This document shows, in pieces, positions 1 to 9,852 of a stretch of DNA of 64,000 bases; position 1 is the first letter of the stretch, and each line of letters opens with the position of its first letter. This stretch comes from Cladosporium sp. IMV 00045. Taxonomy: Eukaryota; Ascomycota; Dothideomycetes; Cladosporiales; Cladosporiaceae. The DNA is taken from positions 1 to 64,000 of the forward strand of contig MSJI02000184.1 in NCBI GenBank assembly GCA_001931905.2, given 5' to 3'. The notes beneath the pieces are model-generated. The model was given only the letters and a program-made list of their open reading frames with translations, had not been told where the DNA came from and did no database searches. The position numbers and the translations under genes were made by a program.

Positions 1-1931
1 TTCTTGATAGCAGTGGTCATGATCTCGCACTGCTTTCGAATCCTGCAGAATACGATCACTCGCACGCCTCTCAGAATCAGTTGACAGAACAGTCGTGCTG
101 TCTCAGCGAAGGTGTCTCCACGACCACTGGTAGGATCACCAGGATCTTTGAATGGCGTGTTCCAGCACAAGAACTCTTTCCGACCGCTGGGAGAGCCGTC
201 GAAGTCAACAAGAGTAACATCGTCGAGACCAAATATTGTCTTCATGTGATCTTCCGGGTTTGCCACAGTGGCACTGCAGCTGATGAACTGGACCCGTCTG
301 TTTCCCACAGCAGCACAAATGCGTCGAAGGCGTCGCATAATCAACGCAACGTGAGCTCCGAACAGGCCGTTGTAAACATGCAGTTCGTCTACAACGACGT
401 ATCTTAGATTCTTGAGAAAGGTACGCCACTTCTCTTCCTGCGGCAGAATCGTAAGATGCAGCATATCAGGGTTCGTGAAGATCACTCTGGCCTCGTCCCG
501 AATGTAGTTGCGCTCGCTCATTGGAGTGTCGCCATCAAAGGTCTCGCAGATGAAATCCTCCAAGCCAGGGAGAAAGCCGAACATCTCTTTCAAGCTCCGT
601 CGCTGGTCCTGTGCCAAAGCTTTGGTGGGAAAGATGTACATTGCCCGAGTGTGGCGATCGTCTTCCAGCGCATTGAGTACCGGTATTTGGTATATGAGTG
701 ATTTGCCAGAGCTGGTCGACGTCGAAACAATCACGTTCCGACCTTCATGCAAAGCATTGATGGCTTCGGTCTGATGACTGTATAGCTGCTGTATATTCCG
801 TGTATTGTAAAGCGCATTGACGAGATCCTGGCTCAGAGGGAAATTCAACTCGCCATATACAGCTTCTTGAGGGTCGAACACACGATGACCGTCGGGCACG
901 ATCTGTCCTGTGTACCACTCACAGCCCTTCAATTGCTCGATGATCGCAGGTACGCTCTCGCGTTCGGTCGGAATAGATTTGGGTAGTGTATCCTTAGCAG
1001 AGTCTGGTGCGGGAGTGCCACTCCTACTGTCTTCTGGAACGGGCACGAAAGTCTGATATTCAGCTTCCAACCTCTCAACGGCATCAACCCCTCTCTCAGC
1101 ACATTCGTTCAGCCACCCGTTGACTGCAGACGTGAATTTCGTGTTGCGTTTCTCAATCAAAGTCATCATCTGCTTCTGGCTGTAGACGGGCATCTTGAGA
1201 TCTTCCTGTCTCAACTTTCGCGTGGCTTTTGTCGGTTCTCCTGTTTTCGCATGCTGTACTTGTCGCTTCAAATCACCATCAACGAACTCGAATAGCAAAA
1301 CTTCACGTTTTTCCTCAGGTTTTCCGTTCGCAGAACCCTCTTCGACTTTGTTCTCTTCTCGAAAGTTCATGGGGAAAAAGTCCTTCGCCCGTTTCCCTTG
1401 CATGATGTTTTCCTCGCCCATCAGGCTCACTTGCAGCATGTGCTCGTCGATGTATTGGAAGTTGATGATTTGTGGTACGAGTAACTTGATTTTGGCCACA
1501 TCCTCGATCGTGAGCTCTCGCTTAATGTTCGCTTCCACGGCACTTTTGATTGTCTCAAAGGTGGTGGCAAGATGCTTCCGAGTACAGCAGAAAGTATACA
1601 CCAGGTTCAGGGCTTTGTGTGTTTGTGCCAACTTGGTGAGAGCGTCTGGCCATGGTATTGATGATTCGATGACATTCGAGGAGCCTTTACGTTTGAGCGT
1701 CGGTTTTTCGCCTTTCTTGGGCGTTCTTCTAGGTTTCTGGCCTCCATCGTGAGTCTTCGTTGGAACTGTGGTCGAGGTTGTCGAGTCTGTCGCGGTTGAG
1801 GGCTCATTCTCGTCCGCTCCAGTGCTAGTTTCAGCATTTGCTTGGGTTTCCGGTACTTCAGGCTCTGTTCTTTTGCGTTTTCGATTGTGAACAACGCGAT
1901 TAGAAACGCTAGCTGCTTGAAGTTTGGTCAT
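1..1931 (-). CDS. HRQ1: Hrq1-type (RecQ4-like) DEAD/DEAH DNA helicase, 3' truncated by window
   Basis: A single frame is open from the ATG at 1931 down to base 1, giving the first 643 codons; the C-terminal half lies outside the window. Visible motifs are a Walker A stretch STSSGKS with the lysine at about residue 410, and a DELH box at about 515-518 followed by HVYNG. SCSAT (motif III) follows, and then a stretch typical of the second RecA lobe (FCRIRKQCE) at the window edge. The N-terminal 270 residues are charged and include an RKRKR nuclear-localisation-like run near residue 17. The DELH box and STSSGKS are characteristic of the fungal/plant Hrq1 family, 3'-5' helicases related to human RECQ4 that act in interstrand-crosslink repair and telomere maintenance. 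The helicase call is seen directly; the Hrq1 assignment rests on the motif wording and N-terminal layout. No intron is needed in the visible part. Confidence 0.88.
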   Translation of the reverse strand, partial: MTKLQAASVSNRVVHNRKRKRTEPEVPETQANAETSTGADENEPSTATDSTTSTTVPTKTHDGGQKPRRTPKKGEKPTLKRKGSSNVIESSIPWPDALTKLAQTHKALNLVYTFCCTRKHLATTFETIKSAVEANIKRELTIEDVAKIKLLVPQIINFQYIDEHMLQVSLMGEENIMQGKRAKDFFPMNFREENKVEEGSANGKPEEKREVLLFEFVDGDLKRQVQHAKTGEPTKATRKLRQEDLKMPVYSQKQMMTLIEKRNTKFTSAVNGWLNECAERGVDAVERLEAEYQTFVPVPEDSRSGTPAPDSAKDTLPKSIPTERESVPAIIEQLKGCEWYTGQIVPDGHRVFDPQEAVYGELNFPLSQDLVNALYNTRNIQQLYSHQTEAINALHEGRNVIVSTSTSSGKSLIYQIPVLNALEDDRHTRAMYIFPTKALAQDQRRSLKEMFGFLPGLEDFICETFDGDTPMSERNYIRDEARVIFTNPDMLHLTILPQEEKWRTFLKNLRYVVVDELHVYNGLFGAHVALIMRRLRRICAAVGNRRVQFISCSATVANPEDHMKTIFGLDDVTLVDFDGSPSGRKEFLCWNTPFKDPGDPTSGRGDTFAETARLFCQLILRGVRVIVFCRIRKQCEIMTTAIK

Positions 1932-2623
1932 TTCCAGAGTTTCCTTCTCCAACAGCTATTTGAGAGGCCTAAAGTCTCATCTCAATGAGAGTATCAACTG
2001 TAGATCCTCCAAGTCGCCGAATTAAATAACTCGTATGTAAAAAGGTTTCGTACAGAAATGTATATTGTGGATGTTCCATTCTCCCTGCTCACGCAGCTCA
2101 CATTTGGCCACCGAGATCAATGACGACAAACTTTGGGGAAGTCGCGGAGGGTTAGGGTAAGCGCGACACGCGACACCGATATCACGTGCGTGCAATTTCT
2201 AGAACGTCCCGACATCCGCTAGTGGAGGGCTCTTAAATCGCTCACCAAATCTAGGCTACGGCAACGCCCCCCGAATGGCAATAATAATCAAGTCTCTCAA
2301 GATTCATATTTCACAATAATTACTCTTACCATAACACAGGATTTGGCTCGTCCCGCAACACCACTCTGGACTATCTCACGCTGTGATCATACGTAAAGCT
2401 TGATACTCTGGTCTTGCAAATAACTCTCTGGAGGTCATCAGACATCCGACTCTCCGAACTGTTAAAGGACTCTTCCATTTCTTCCTGGTGTCTCTGGCCA
2501 TACATTACTAGAAAACAATATACCAGCGTCTGGACATACGCTACTTGCGCACCAGGCCGATCAGCCTGACCCGAACACCTCCCATCTGAAGCGGCACAGA
2601 CCCCAGGGAAAGAAAAACCAGCG
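1932..2623. promoter_or_regulatory. Divergent intergenic region, HRQ1 / unknown gene
   Basis: This 692-base spacer separates two head-to-head starts and must hold both promoters. It has no convincing reading frame. A single GTTAGGGTAAG occurs near 2150 but is not repeated. I see no other recognisable element. Confidence 0.6.
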
Positions 2624-3282
2624 ATGGCGCAATCAATTCAAGAAAAGCTCCGGACCTTCGACCCAGCTACTGCTGGCGCCTACGACCCTGGTCAGGTTGT
2701 TGTTTTCTTCGATCACCGCAGTTTCAAGTCAGAGAAGGACCAGATGTCCCGCTACCAATCGTACTGGCTGGAGACAAAGTCCCGCCTGGGATGGCCCAGC
2801 TTTTGGTATACAAGCGATCTGGAGCCCGGAAAACTGAGGCTGGTTTGGTACACTGTATGTGTCGAAATCCTGAAAATCCGCTAGGGTTTATTTAACATTG
2901 AGTGCGTACTAACACTTCTCAGCACGCTGGCAACGAAGGCTCACGCGAATATCCCCTGCACCTGGCCTATACCGTCAAAGACATGTACGATCATCTTGCC
3001 GACGAGGGTTTCAGGCCAATGATCATCGGCTGGTCACTAGAGAACCCATTCCCCATGATCGGTGGTTCCGAGCCTCCCGCGCCTCCCAAGGCCGAGAAGA
3101 TCAAGCGCGCGACTACATGGAGCAATAACTGCGCCGGTCACGCGGCAAATAGCACTCCCCATGAGAGAGTTCTGAAGATCATCGAGGCGGATGAGGAGAG
3201 AGAGGCGAAGGCCAGAGCTGATTTGGTCAAGGCACAGATGGTGAGAGAGGGGCTTTCTGATGATATCAAGATGGCTGCTTAG
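2624..3282 (+). CDS. Conserved-looking hypothetical protein, 196 aa, one intron
   Basis: Exons are 2624-2854 and 2923-3282. The 68-base intron (2855-2922) has a GTATGT donor, a TACTAAC branch site at 2907-2913 and a CAG acceptor, and it splices in phase 0. The protein starts MAQSIQEKL and has an aromatic-rich core (RLGWPSFWYTSDLEPGKL, then a second exon with GWSLENPFPMIGG). It ends in a charged helix rich in E, A, R and K. There is no signal peptide or membrane segment. I do not recognise the family; the perfect branch site and phase-matched splice make a real gene likely. It converges with ERG28, 230 bases downstream. Confidence 0.75.
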
Positions 3283-3512
3283 AATGGAAAACTGATTCGG
3301 CGCGATTTTAATTGGGTATTAATGCAGGCGCTTTTGTTGTTATCTACATGTATTATTCAAGGATGTGAGGCTTCGCCTTCCTTTTCAAAACTCTACCCAA
3401 ATTACAACCCCTTCTTGTGCAGCCTATGCCAATGCCGCAAATCTGAATCACGCACTTGTTACCTCCCATCTTCACACATGATAGTCTTCGCCTGCAAACT
3501 CACTCCTAGCTT

Positions 3513-3988
3513 TTACCTCACATACGCGCTCCACTGCGCCAGCATCCACGAGCCCGTGACAGTGCTAACGACCAGCGGGCCCGCAAGTCCCTTGCCCAGC
3601 TTCGCCGTGCCGTACACCAACCACTCGAGCGCGAAGTGCGCAAACGCAACGCCGAAAGTCCAAAGCGTGATTTCGTACACCGCCGGGTTGTCAATGTGGT
3701 ATGCGCCGTAGAGTCTGATGATCGAGCTGAGCGCCGTCCAGGTGCCGAAGGTGCGGGCGCTGAGCGGCGTGACGCGCGAGGGCGAGGTGCCGGCGTAGAC
3801 TTGCTGCGAGCCGGCGAGGGAGAAGTAGGCTTGGATACTGTTGCCGAGGGAGACGACGGAGATCTTGAAAGAATTGTGTTAGCGGTTTGGCATAATGTAG
3901 GTAGGTGGGAATGGGTGTGGTTTACAAAAAGAAGCCATTTGGGGAGGAAACCCTCAGCGGGTGGGAGGTAGGAGGTGATTGATTCCAT
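3513..3988 (-). CDS. ERG28: Erg28-type ergosterol biosynthesis scaffold protein, 137 aa
   Basis: Exons are 3988-3926 and 3863-3513. The 62-base intron (3864-3925, GTAAAC..AAG) splices in phase 0, rejoining GFLPKWLLF with ISVVSLGNSIQAYF. The product has hallmark Erg28 stretches: LPKWLLFIS near the N-terminus, LSARTFGTWT in the middle, and LGKG..GPLVVST toward the C-terminus. It has about four hydrophobic segments, and its length suits the family (yeast 148 aa). Erg28 is an ER membrane protein that tethers the C-4 demethylation enzymes (Erg25, Erg26, Erg27) during ergosterol synthesis. Without splicing, the downstream part reads as an unrelated serine/arginine-rich frame, so the intron is essential. 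It is head to head with the ketoacyl-CoA reductase gene, with 264 bases between the two ATGs. Confidence 0.93.
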
Positions 3989-4252
3989 TGTAACCAATGT
4001 CCAATGACGGGATGCAACAATGCCAGTATATGGATAGTAGGCAAATGTCAATCTTTTCGGTCTTTAAACAACAAACACTTCATCATGGTACCACAATTCT
4101 GAAGAGCCCCTGCAGTTGCCGGCCCGCCTCCAGATTCCGCCCCACCGTTCCTGTTCCTGGCACGAGTCGTTTGGTGAATTTCAAGTTCAACAAGAGCTCC
4201 AATTCGACAACAAGGTAAACACAGAAGACGAATCTTGCCTCAAACATCCAAA
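3989..4252. promoter_or_regulatory. Bidirectional promoter, ERG28 / ketoacyl-CoA reductase
   Basis: This 264-base spacer lies between divergent ATGs. Two CCAAT pentamers occur at 3994-3998 and 4001-4005, very close to the ERG28 start. I see no clear sterol-response element. Both products are ER-membrane lipid enzymes or scaffolds, so shared control is plausible but inferred. Confidence 0.6.
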
Positions 4253-5301
4253 ATGGAGAGTGTCAAGCCTATTGATCCTTGGGCCGCACCCACGACCAAG
4301 GCGTTCGCCTTCATTGGTGTCCTCTATGTGTCCTACAAGATCTTCTCCTTCTGGAGACTGATCGCGTCCTTGTTCATCCTGCCTGGCCAATCCGTAAGAT
4401 CCCCAATGCCAATGCGCTGCTAGACCATTCACTGACTTCTGAACAGCTCTCCAAGTTTGGTAAGAAGGGATCATGGGCGCTCGTTACCGGCGCATCCGAC
4501 GGCCTTGGAAAGGAGTACGCCCTCCAGCTCGCCCAGAAGGGCTTCAACATCCTCCTCGTCTCTCGCACCCAAAGCAAGCTCGACACCCTCGCCTCCGAGA
4601 TCCAGACCAAACACAATGTCGAGACCAAGACCGTCGCCATGGACTTCGCCGCCAACCAGGACAAGGATTTTGAGAACATTAAGAGCTTGGTGTCGGAGCT
4701 CGATGTCTCCATCCTGATCAACAACGTCGGCCTCAGCCACAGCATTCCCGTCCCCTTCCACGAGACCTCTCAGCAGGAGATGCGCGACATCATCACGATA
4801 AACTGCATGGGCACACTTCGCGTCACCCAGCTTGTTACCCCCGGCATGGTCCAGCGTAAGCGCGGTCTCATCCTCACCATGGCATCCTTCGGCGGCATTC
4901 TCCCTACGCCTTACCTCGCAACCTACAGCGGCAGCAAGGCCTTCCTCCAGCAATGGTCTACTGCTCTCAGCTCCGAGCTCGAGCCACACGGCATTAAGGT
5001 CCAGCTCGTGCAGTCTTACCTCGTCACCAGCGCTATGAGCAAGATCCGCAAGACATCTCTGTTCGTGCCGAACCCGAAGCAGTTTGTTCGCGCTGCTCTC
5101 GGCAAGATCGGCCGCAGCGGCGGTGCACAGGGAATCGCTGCGACCAGCACTCCTTACTGGGCTCACGGCATCATGCACTGGGCTCTTGCTACCTTCGCTG
5201 GCACGATGAACAAGGTCGTTGTCGACCAGAACCGGGGCATGCACCAGGATGTCCGCAAGCGTGCACTGCGCAAGGCTGAGCGTGAGGCTAAGAAGGCGTA
5301 G
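4253..5301 (+). CDS. IFA38: Very-long-chain 3-oxoacyl-CoA (beta-ketoacyl) reductase, 331 aa
   Basis: Exons are 4253-4393 and 4447-5301; the 53-base intron (GTAAGA..CAG) splices in phase 0. An N-terminal hydrophobic anchor (residues about 18-45) precedes a short-chain dehydrogenase domain. The domain shows the nucleotide-binding TGASDGLG (61-68), NNVG (139-142), catalytic Ser194, and the YSGSK signature with Tyr207 and Lys211. This layout matches fungal Ifa38/KAR, which performs the first reduction step of the ER fatty-acid elongation cycle that feeds ceramide and VLCFA synthesis. The C-terminus is strongly basic (KAEREAKKA), as is common for ER-resident members, but is not a strict KKXX signal. 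An upstream in-frame codon at 4235 is not used as start because the ATG at 4253 gives the family-typical N-terminus. Confidence 0.93.
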
Positions 5302-5417
5302 TTTGGTGGTTATGGGCGAGCGCGTACGTATGAAGAAGTCGGTCACGAAGCAGCTACGATGCATACACATGTCTAATCAACCTGATCATACAAAATAACA
5401 AATGAAAATCTAATCCC

Positions 5418-6416
5418 TCACTCTGGCCTATTCAGCCCCTTCAATCTATGCTCAAAATCCTCTCTAGGAATGTCAGCCACCTTCTCCGTCTTCTTCAGCT
5501 GCACTCCGCTCCTCTCCTCCCACCCCTTCAAGCAAGCCGTATGATCCGCCGCCGGATCCACCCGATCCAGACTAAACTTCAAATAACTCCTGATCATATC
5601 CGGCAAGCCTGTCTTGAACTCCTGCTTCTCCATGAACTCCTGCGTGATCCCCAAATCCTTGACCAGCAACGCCAGTCCGAAACCCGAGTTATACCGTCCC
5701 GTCAGCCCGTCGCGCCTGAAAGTGTCCAGCGTCGGGAAACAAACCCCCGTGCCGACATTGAGCACATCGACCATCTTCTGCGGATCGAGCCCGAACTTCT
5801 GCCCCGTCACTAGACTATCCGACAGCGCGCAGATGGACGACGCCATGATGTAGTTGTTCAGCGTCTTCATAGCGTGTCCCGCGCCCAGCGGTCCCATATG
5901 GAAAATATACGACGCCATCGTGCGCAGCACGGGCTCGACTTTGGCGAACGCGGCGTCCGAATCGCTCCCCACCATCAGAGTGCTCTCGCCCGCGTCCGTG
6001 GCGTGCATGTACGTCTGCGTGATGGGCGCGTCCACGAGCTGCAGCTGGTGGTTTGACAGTTCGGCTCCCAGCACTTGCGTGTCGTACGGGCTGGACGAGC
6101 TCGTGTCCACGATGATCGTACCGGGTTTCAGAGCGGGAGCGATTCCTTGCGAGCCGAGAAGGGCTTCGCGCACGATTTTGCCTTGCGGCAGCATCGTTAC
6201 GATTACTTCGCAGTCGGCGAAGGCGGCTGGCGAGCCGTTCGAGGCGCTCGTGTTGGGCCATGATGAGGCGGCTTTTTGCGCTTTGCTGAGGTCGGCGTCG
6301 TGCACAACTAGTTGGTAGCCGGCTTTGGGGAGGTTGGAGGCCATGCTGAAACCGGCGTTGCCGAGGCCGATGTAGCCTACGGTCTTTGTGGACGGGTTCG
6401 TTGATGTTGGTGGCAT
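5418..6416 (-). CDS. Beta-hydroxyacid dehydrogenase (3-hydroxyisobutyrate dehydrogenase-like), 332 aa
   Basis: This is an intronless frame with a Rossmann motif GYIGLGNAG (GxGxxG at 17-22). A predicted catalytic lysine sits in GHAMKTLNN (Lys184), followed by the all-helical C-terminal domain expected of the 6-phosphogluconate/3-hydroxyisobutyrate dehydrogenase superfamily. Such enzymes oxidise small beta-hydroxyacids with NAD(P)+. The segment that usually reads DAPVSGG is here DAPITQT (129-135), so the substrate pocket differs and valine catabolism should not be assumed. There is no clear mitochondrial presequence. The gene converges with the ketoacyl-CoA reductase (116 bases) and is divergent from the alcohol dehydrogenase gene. 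Confidence 0.88.
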   Translation of the reverse strand: MPPTSTNPSTKTVGYIGLGNAGFSMASNLPKAGYQLVVHDADLSKAQKAASSWPNTSASNGSPAAFADCEVIVTMLPQGKIVREALLGSQGIAPALKPGTIIVDTSSSSPYDTQVLGAELSNHQLQLVDAPITQTYMHATDAGESTLMVGSDSDAAFAKVEPVLRTMASYIFHMGPLGAGHAMKTLNNYIMASSICALSDSLVTGQKFGLDPQKMVDVLNVGTGVCFPTLDTFRRDGLTGRYNSGFGLALLVKDLGITQEFMEKQEFKTGLPDMIRSYLKFSLDRVDPAADHTACLKGWEERSGVQLKKTEKVADIPREDFEHRLKGLNRPE

Positions 6417-7357
6417 TGTGAGCGATACGTCCTTATTTGGGTGTCTATGGGACTTTTTCTGAAGGCAATGATCGCTCGTGACGATTTTGGATATCAGCAG
6501 AAGGATGGAAGCAGCTACACGATGTGTTTATGTATCGCCTGAAGAACGTATGGAAATAAGACTCTCCGCACGATCGACAGGTGCTGTTCCCGGGAACCAT
6601 GTTGATTGAGTCTGTATGCTGTCCGCTACCTATACATTTTCAGCCGCTTACTGTTTGTTGAAAGGCTATGAGTTGAGACCTCGAGGCGAATCCATCCCAT
6701 TGTGATGACCATCGAGTTTGAGACGTCTCAAATCAATCTTGGAGGTTGAAACGACTACAACAGAAATGATATTATTGTTCAAGACGATCGATAAAATGAG
6801 CAGAGGCCACCAGCGACAACGGAGGATAAACCGATGCGGGGCAAAAGCATGGGGAGATGTCAGATGAGAAGTTGATGAGGGGACGTTCGACGTCGGAGAG
6901 GTCGGGTTGCTCAATTCAGACTGCCGCTCTTCAACCCCACTTCACTTCATGTTGGCGAGTGCCTATTGCAGAGCTTTGCCATTGTTTCGTCTCGAGGTCG
7001 CATCGATGTGATTATTTGTCGAGCTTCTGAAACCCGTGGAAGGGTAAGAAGGTATCCAGACAAGTTTGGAATGCTTCAGTTTCACAGACGATGGTCAATT
7101 GAGACTTCTATGACGGATAATATCTGGTCAATACTATCCCGGATGCCGAGCATGCCATTACCGACGGTGGAGATGCCTGTGGGCTATGAGGTAGATACGT
7201 ATCCTCGACACGAGACAGTGCCCCATATCATTCCTCTCCAGGACCTTTTGTAAGCTTAGGGGTGCGCTTTTAAGTCTTCATACTGTTTCCTACATTCGCC
7301 CTTCTTGTCACTTTCATCTCCCAGTTCCAAACTACACACCAATACAGCACCGTCATC
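6417..7357. promoter_or_regulatory. Divergent intergenic region between two dehydrogenase genes
   Basis: This 941-base spacer lies between the starts of the beta-hydroxyacid dehydrogenase and the zinc alcohol dehydrogenase. Only short unconvincing frames occur. The last 60 bases before the + strand ATG are pyrimidine-rich, as expected of a fungal 5' leader. Confidence 0.55.
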
Positions 7358-8728
7358 ATGAAGGCTCTTACCTACGATGGACCCGGCAAGACCAAGATCG
7401 TCGACAAACCGATCCCCAAGATAGAGAACTCCAACGAAGCCGTCTTGCGAATGGTTCGTACCACTATCTGTGGCACCGACTTACATATCGTTCGAGGTGA
7501 GGTTCCTACCGCAGATTTGGGCCGCACGCTTGGTCACGAAGGCATCGGCATTGTCGAGGAGGTTGGCGCAGAAGTCGTCAATTTCAAGCCCGGCGATCGC
7601 GTGGTCATTGCGGCAGTAGTAGCATGCGCGAAATGTACTTTCTGTCGAAAAGGGTGAGCCTCATAAATGAAGGATGGCCTGGCAGTCAGGAATCTGACCA
7701 TGACACCTACAGCATGCAAGATCTGTGCAAGCACGGCGGCTGGCAACTTGGCCATCGAGTTGACGGCTGTCATGCTGAATACTTCCGAATGCCGTACGCC
7801 GACACGGGCCTGTACCACGTGCCTCCAAACGTCGATGAACGAGGTCTGCTTGTCGTTAGCGACACGCTGCCCACTGGTCTTGAAGTCGGCGCCATCAAGG
7901 GAAACGTACATCCAGGCTGTACCGTGGCGATCGTCGGAGCAGGTGAGCTGACTTCGTCATTCCCTTTGAAAAACAGAGAACTAATCCGATGAACGACCCT
8001 TAGGCCCAGTAGGTCTTGCAGCAGGCCTAGCCTCCAGCCTCTACTCTCCACGCAGCATCACCTTCCTGGACTTATCAGACACACGACTCGAGTTCGCCAA
8101 ACGCATGCTACCTGGACCCAACACGCACACGATCAACACGAGCGGCGACGGCGTCAACACTAAGTCCAAGACCGCTTCAGAGATTCGATCCGTCGCGAGC
8201 GAAATCTTCGACGCCGAGATCGACGGCTTCGATGTTGTCATGGAAGCCGTGGGAATCCCAGCGACGTTCAACGTGTGTCAGGAATTGGTTGGAAAGGGCG
8301 GGACGATTGCGAATATCGGCGTGCATTCTCACAAGGTTGACTTGGCGATTGATCGTCTGTGGCCTAGAGGAACGAGTTGAGTCATTGCCTTCCCTTGGTT
8401 TCATTTTATTTGAGCAAACCTGATCAGAGAGCACATCGCTGACTAGAGATGCTTGTGGGCAAACAGCACTCTCAATGGCCCTCGTCAGTACGCACACGAT
8501 TCCAAGGCTGCTCGATCTATTGTCTGTTGGCAAGCTTGACACGGCTGCTTTAATGATCACGCACGGTACATTTTTTGTCTCCCCTTGGCCTTCTGATGCT
8601 CCCTCGTTCCTTGAGACTGACTGCCTTTCTCTCTACTAGACTTCAAGTTCAGCGAAGTGCAGCAAGCGTACGACGTGTTCGACCGCGCAGCAGAGACAAA
8701 CGCACTGAAAGTGAACATCGAATTCTGA
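7358..8728 (+). CDS. Zinc-dependent medium-chain alcohol dehydrogenase, 361 aa, five exons
   Basis: The exons I assemble are 7358-7653, 7713-7942, 8004-8375, 8467-8565 and 8640-8728; they sum to 1086 bases in one frame. The catalytic zinc region reads ICGTDLH and GHEGIGIVEEVG. The structural zinc loop has four cysteines (CAKCTFC..GMQDLC, spanning the first splice junction). The cofactor loop GAGPVGLAAG spans the second junction. The C-terminal THDFKFSEVQQAYDVF is typical of the family. The likely reaction is NAD(P)-dependent oxidation or reduction of an alcohol/aldehyde; the substrate is unknown. Introns 1, 2 and 4 are canonical. Intron 3 (8376-8466) needs a weak GTTGAG donor, but its phase fits and it restores RGTTLSMALV, so I accept it with less certainty. 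Confidence 0.88.
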
Positions 8729-9852
8729 TTAACAAGACATCGAGGTCGGGCCTGTAGTCGGCTATGAGACTTTAACGAAAGGGGTTAGTTGGTTTGTCTG
8801 TAAAGTAGGAAGATGAGCGAGCAACTGAATCAACTGCCACTCGTGTCAATCCATGTCGAAGTTCAGTAGACTGCACATCTTCGAACAATAAACGATTCCA
8901 GATAGCCAAGACTCGATTGTCACCAAGATTCCCTTCCATTGATTGCGTCGTCCGGGCGAGACCCCCAGGTAGCATCTCAGGGTGAAGCAGTGAGGCAGCA
9001 TGCATCCGCCAATGCAAGCCGAGCATCCTTCGATCTTTCATAGAGCTCAGCCGTCGACTTGACTTTTTCTTTGGCGAGCAGCTCATCATCACACGCACGT
9101 TTCTTCTTCTAACACCTGCCTCGGCTTCGGCAGCCAACTCAGTCCTAGAACAATGACTTATGAGGCTTGTATTTGACATGACTAGCGTATGCTTAACAAT
9201 CAAATTTCATATGGCCGTCCAAACACGGTCACATGAGTGGCATACCTGAAGACGTAAAGACTCGAGAGATCGGTAAATGGATGTCAGAAGTTGTTTTGAA
9301 CGGTATGGGCAGAGAGCGCGGGAGAACGTGGTGGAACGAAAGTGACCGATTTCAAAACACAGAAACTAAACACGATAGGAATATGATGAAAAGTGGGAGA
9401 AAAGTAGAAGTAGAATCAGTGTTGGTGGTAGTCGTGCTGCTAGTATAAACATGCTTAATCGAAGTTATGAGCAAGAGGTGAGTGAGCCATGCCCTTCGCT
9501 TTCCCGTTCCCTATCAAATAAGGTGGGCTTAGGCGAATGTGCAAGCAAGGCTCGCGTGTTCTCTGCTGCTGCTGCTGCTGCTGCTGTTGTCGCTTTGTAT
9601 TTTTCCGACGCCACTCGGCGGTGGTGGAGACAACAGGCAGGCTGATAATTCAATCGAGAGTAGAAAAACAACAATGCTCTGGGCCTGGCCTTCTGAAGAG
9701 AGAAGGCAGAGCAGGCCATGAGCAAGAAAAGAAAAAGGGTCAGAGAGGAGCACAGAGAGCAACCTCTCGCCCAGCATAGGGAATGCCACTGCTCCCAAGT
9801 TCGCTCTGCGGAAGCAAGCAAGACGAGGAAGTCAGAAGAGTTGAACATCCCC
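8729..9852. other. Convergent intergenic region, no gene seen
   Basis: This stretch lies between the 3' ends of the alcohol dehydrogenase and NOT2. It holds a (CTG)8 run at 9563-9586 and several short frames without family features. Nothing else is recognisable. Confidence 0.5.
9563..9586 (+). repeat. (CTG)8 trinucleotide microsatellite
   Basis: Eight uninterrupted CTG units, followed by an imperfect TTG. The run lies in the presumed 3' flank of NOT2, so it is probably non-coding. Confidence 0.9.

Noticed and set aside
2140..2165. GTTAGGGTAAG, resembling a telomere or Rap1-like element
   Set aside because: A single unit only; no tandem array, and flanked by ordinary genes.
3322..3711. 129-codon frame on the plus strand
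   Set aside because: Antisense to ERG28, whose family identity is clear.
5418..8728. Possible metabolic gene cluster of two dehydrogenases
   Set aside because: No synthase, transporter or pathway regulator nearby; neighbours are housekeeping genes, so a divergent pair is all that can be claimed.
8772..9203. 143-codon frame on the minus strand
   Set aside because: No recognisable motif, irregular composition, no linked splice sites; lies in a convergent spacer.
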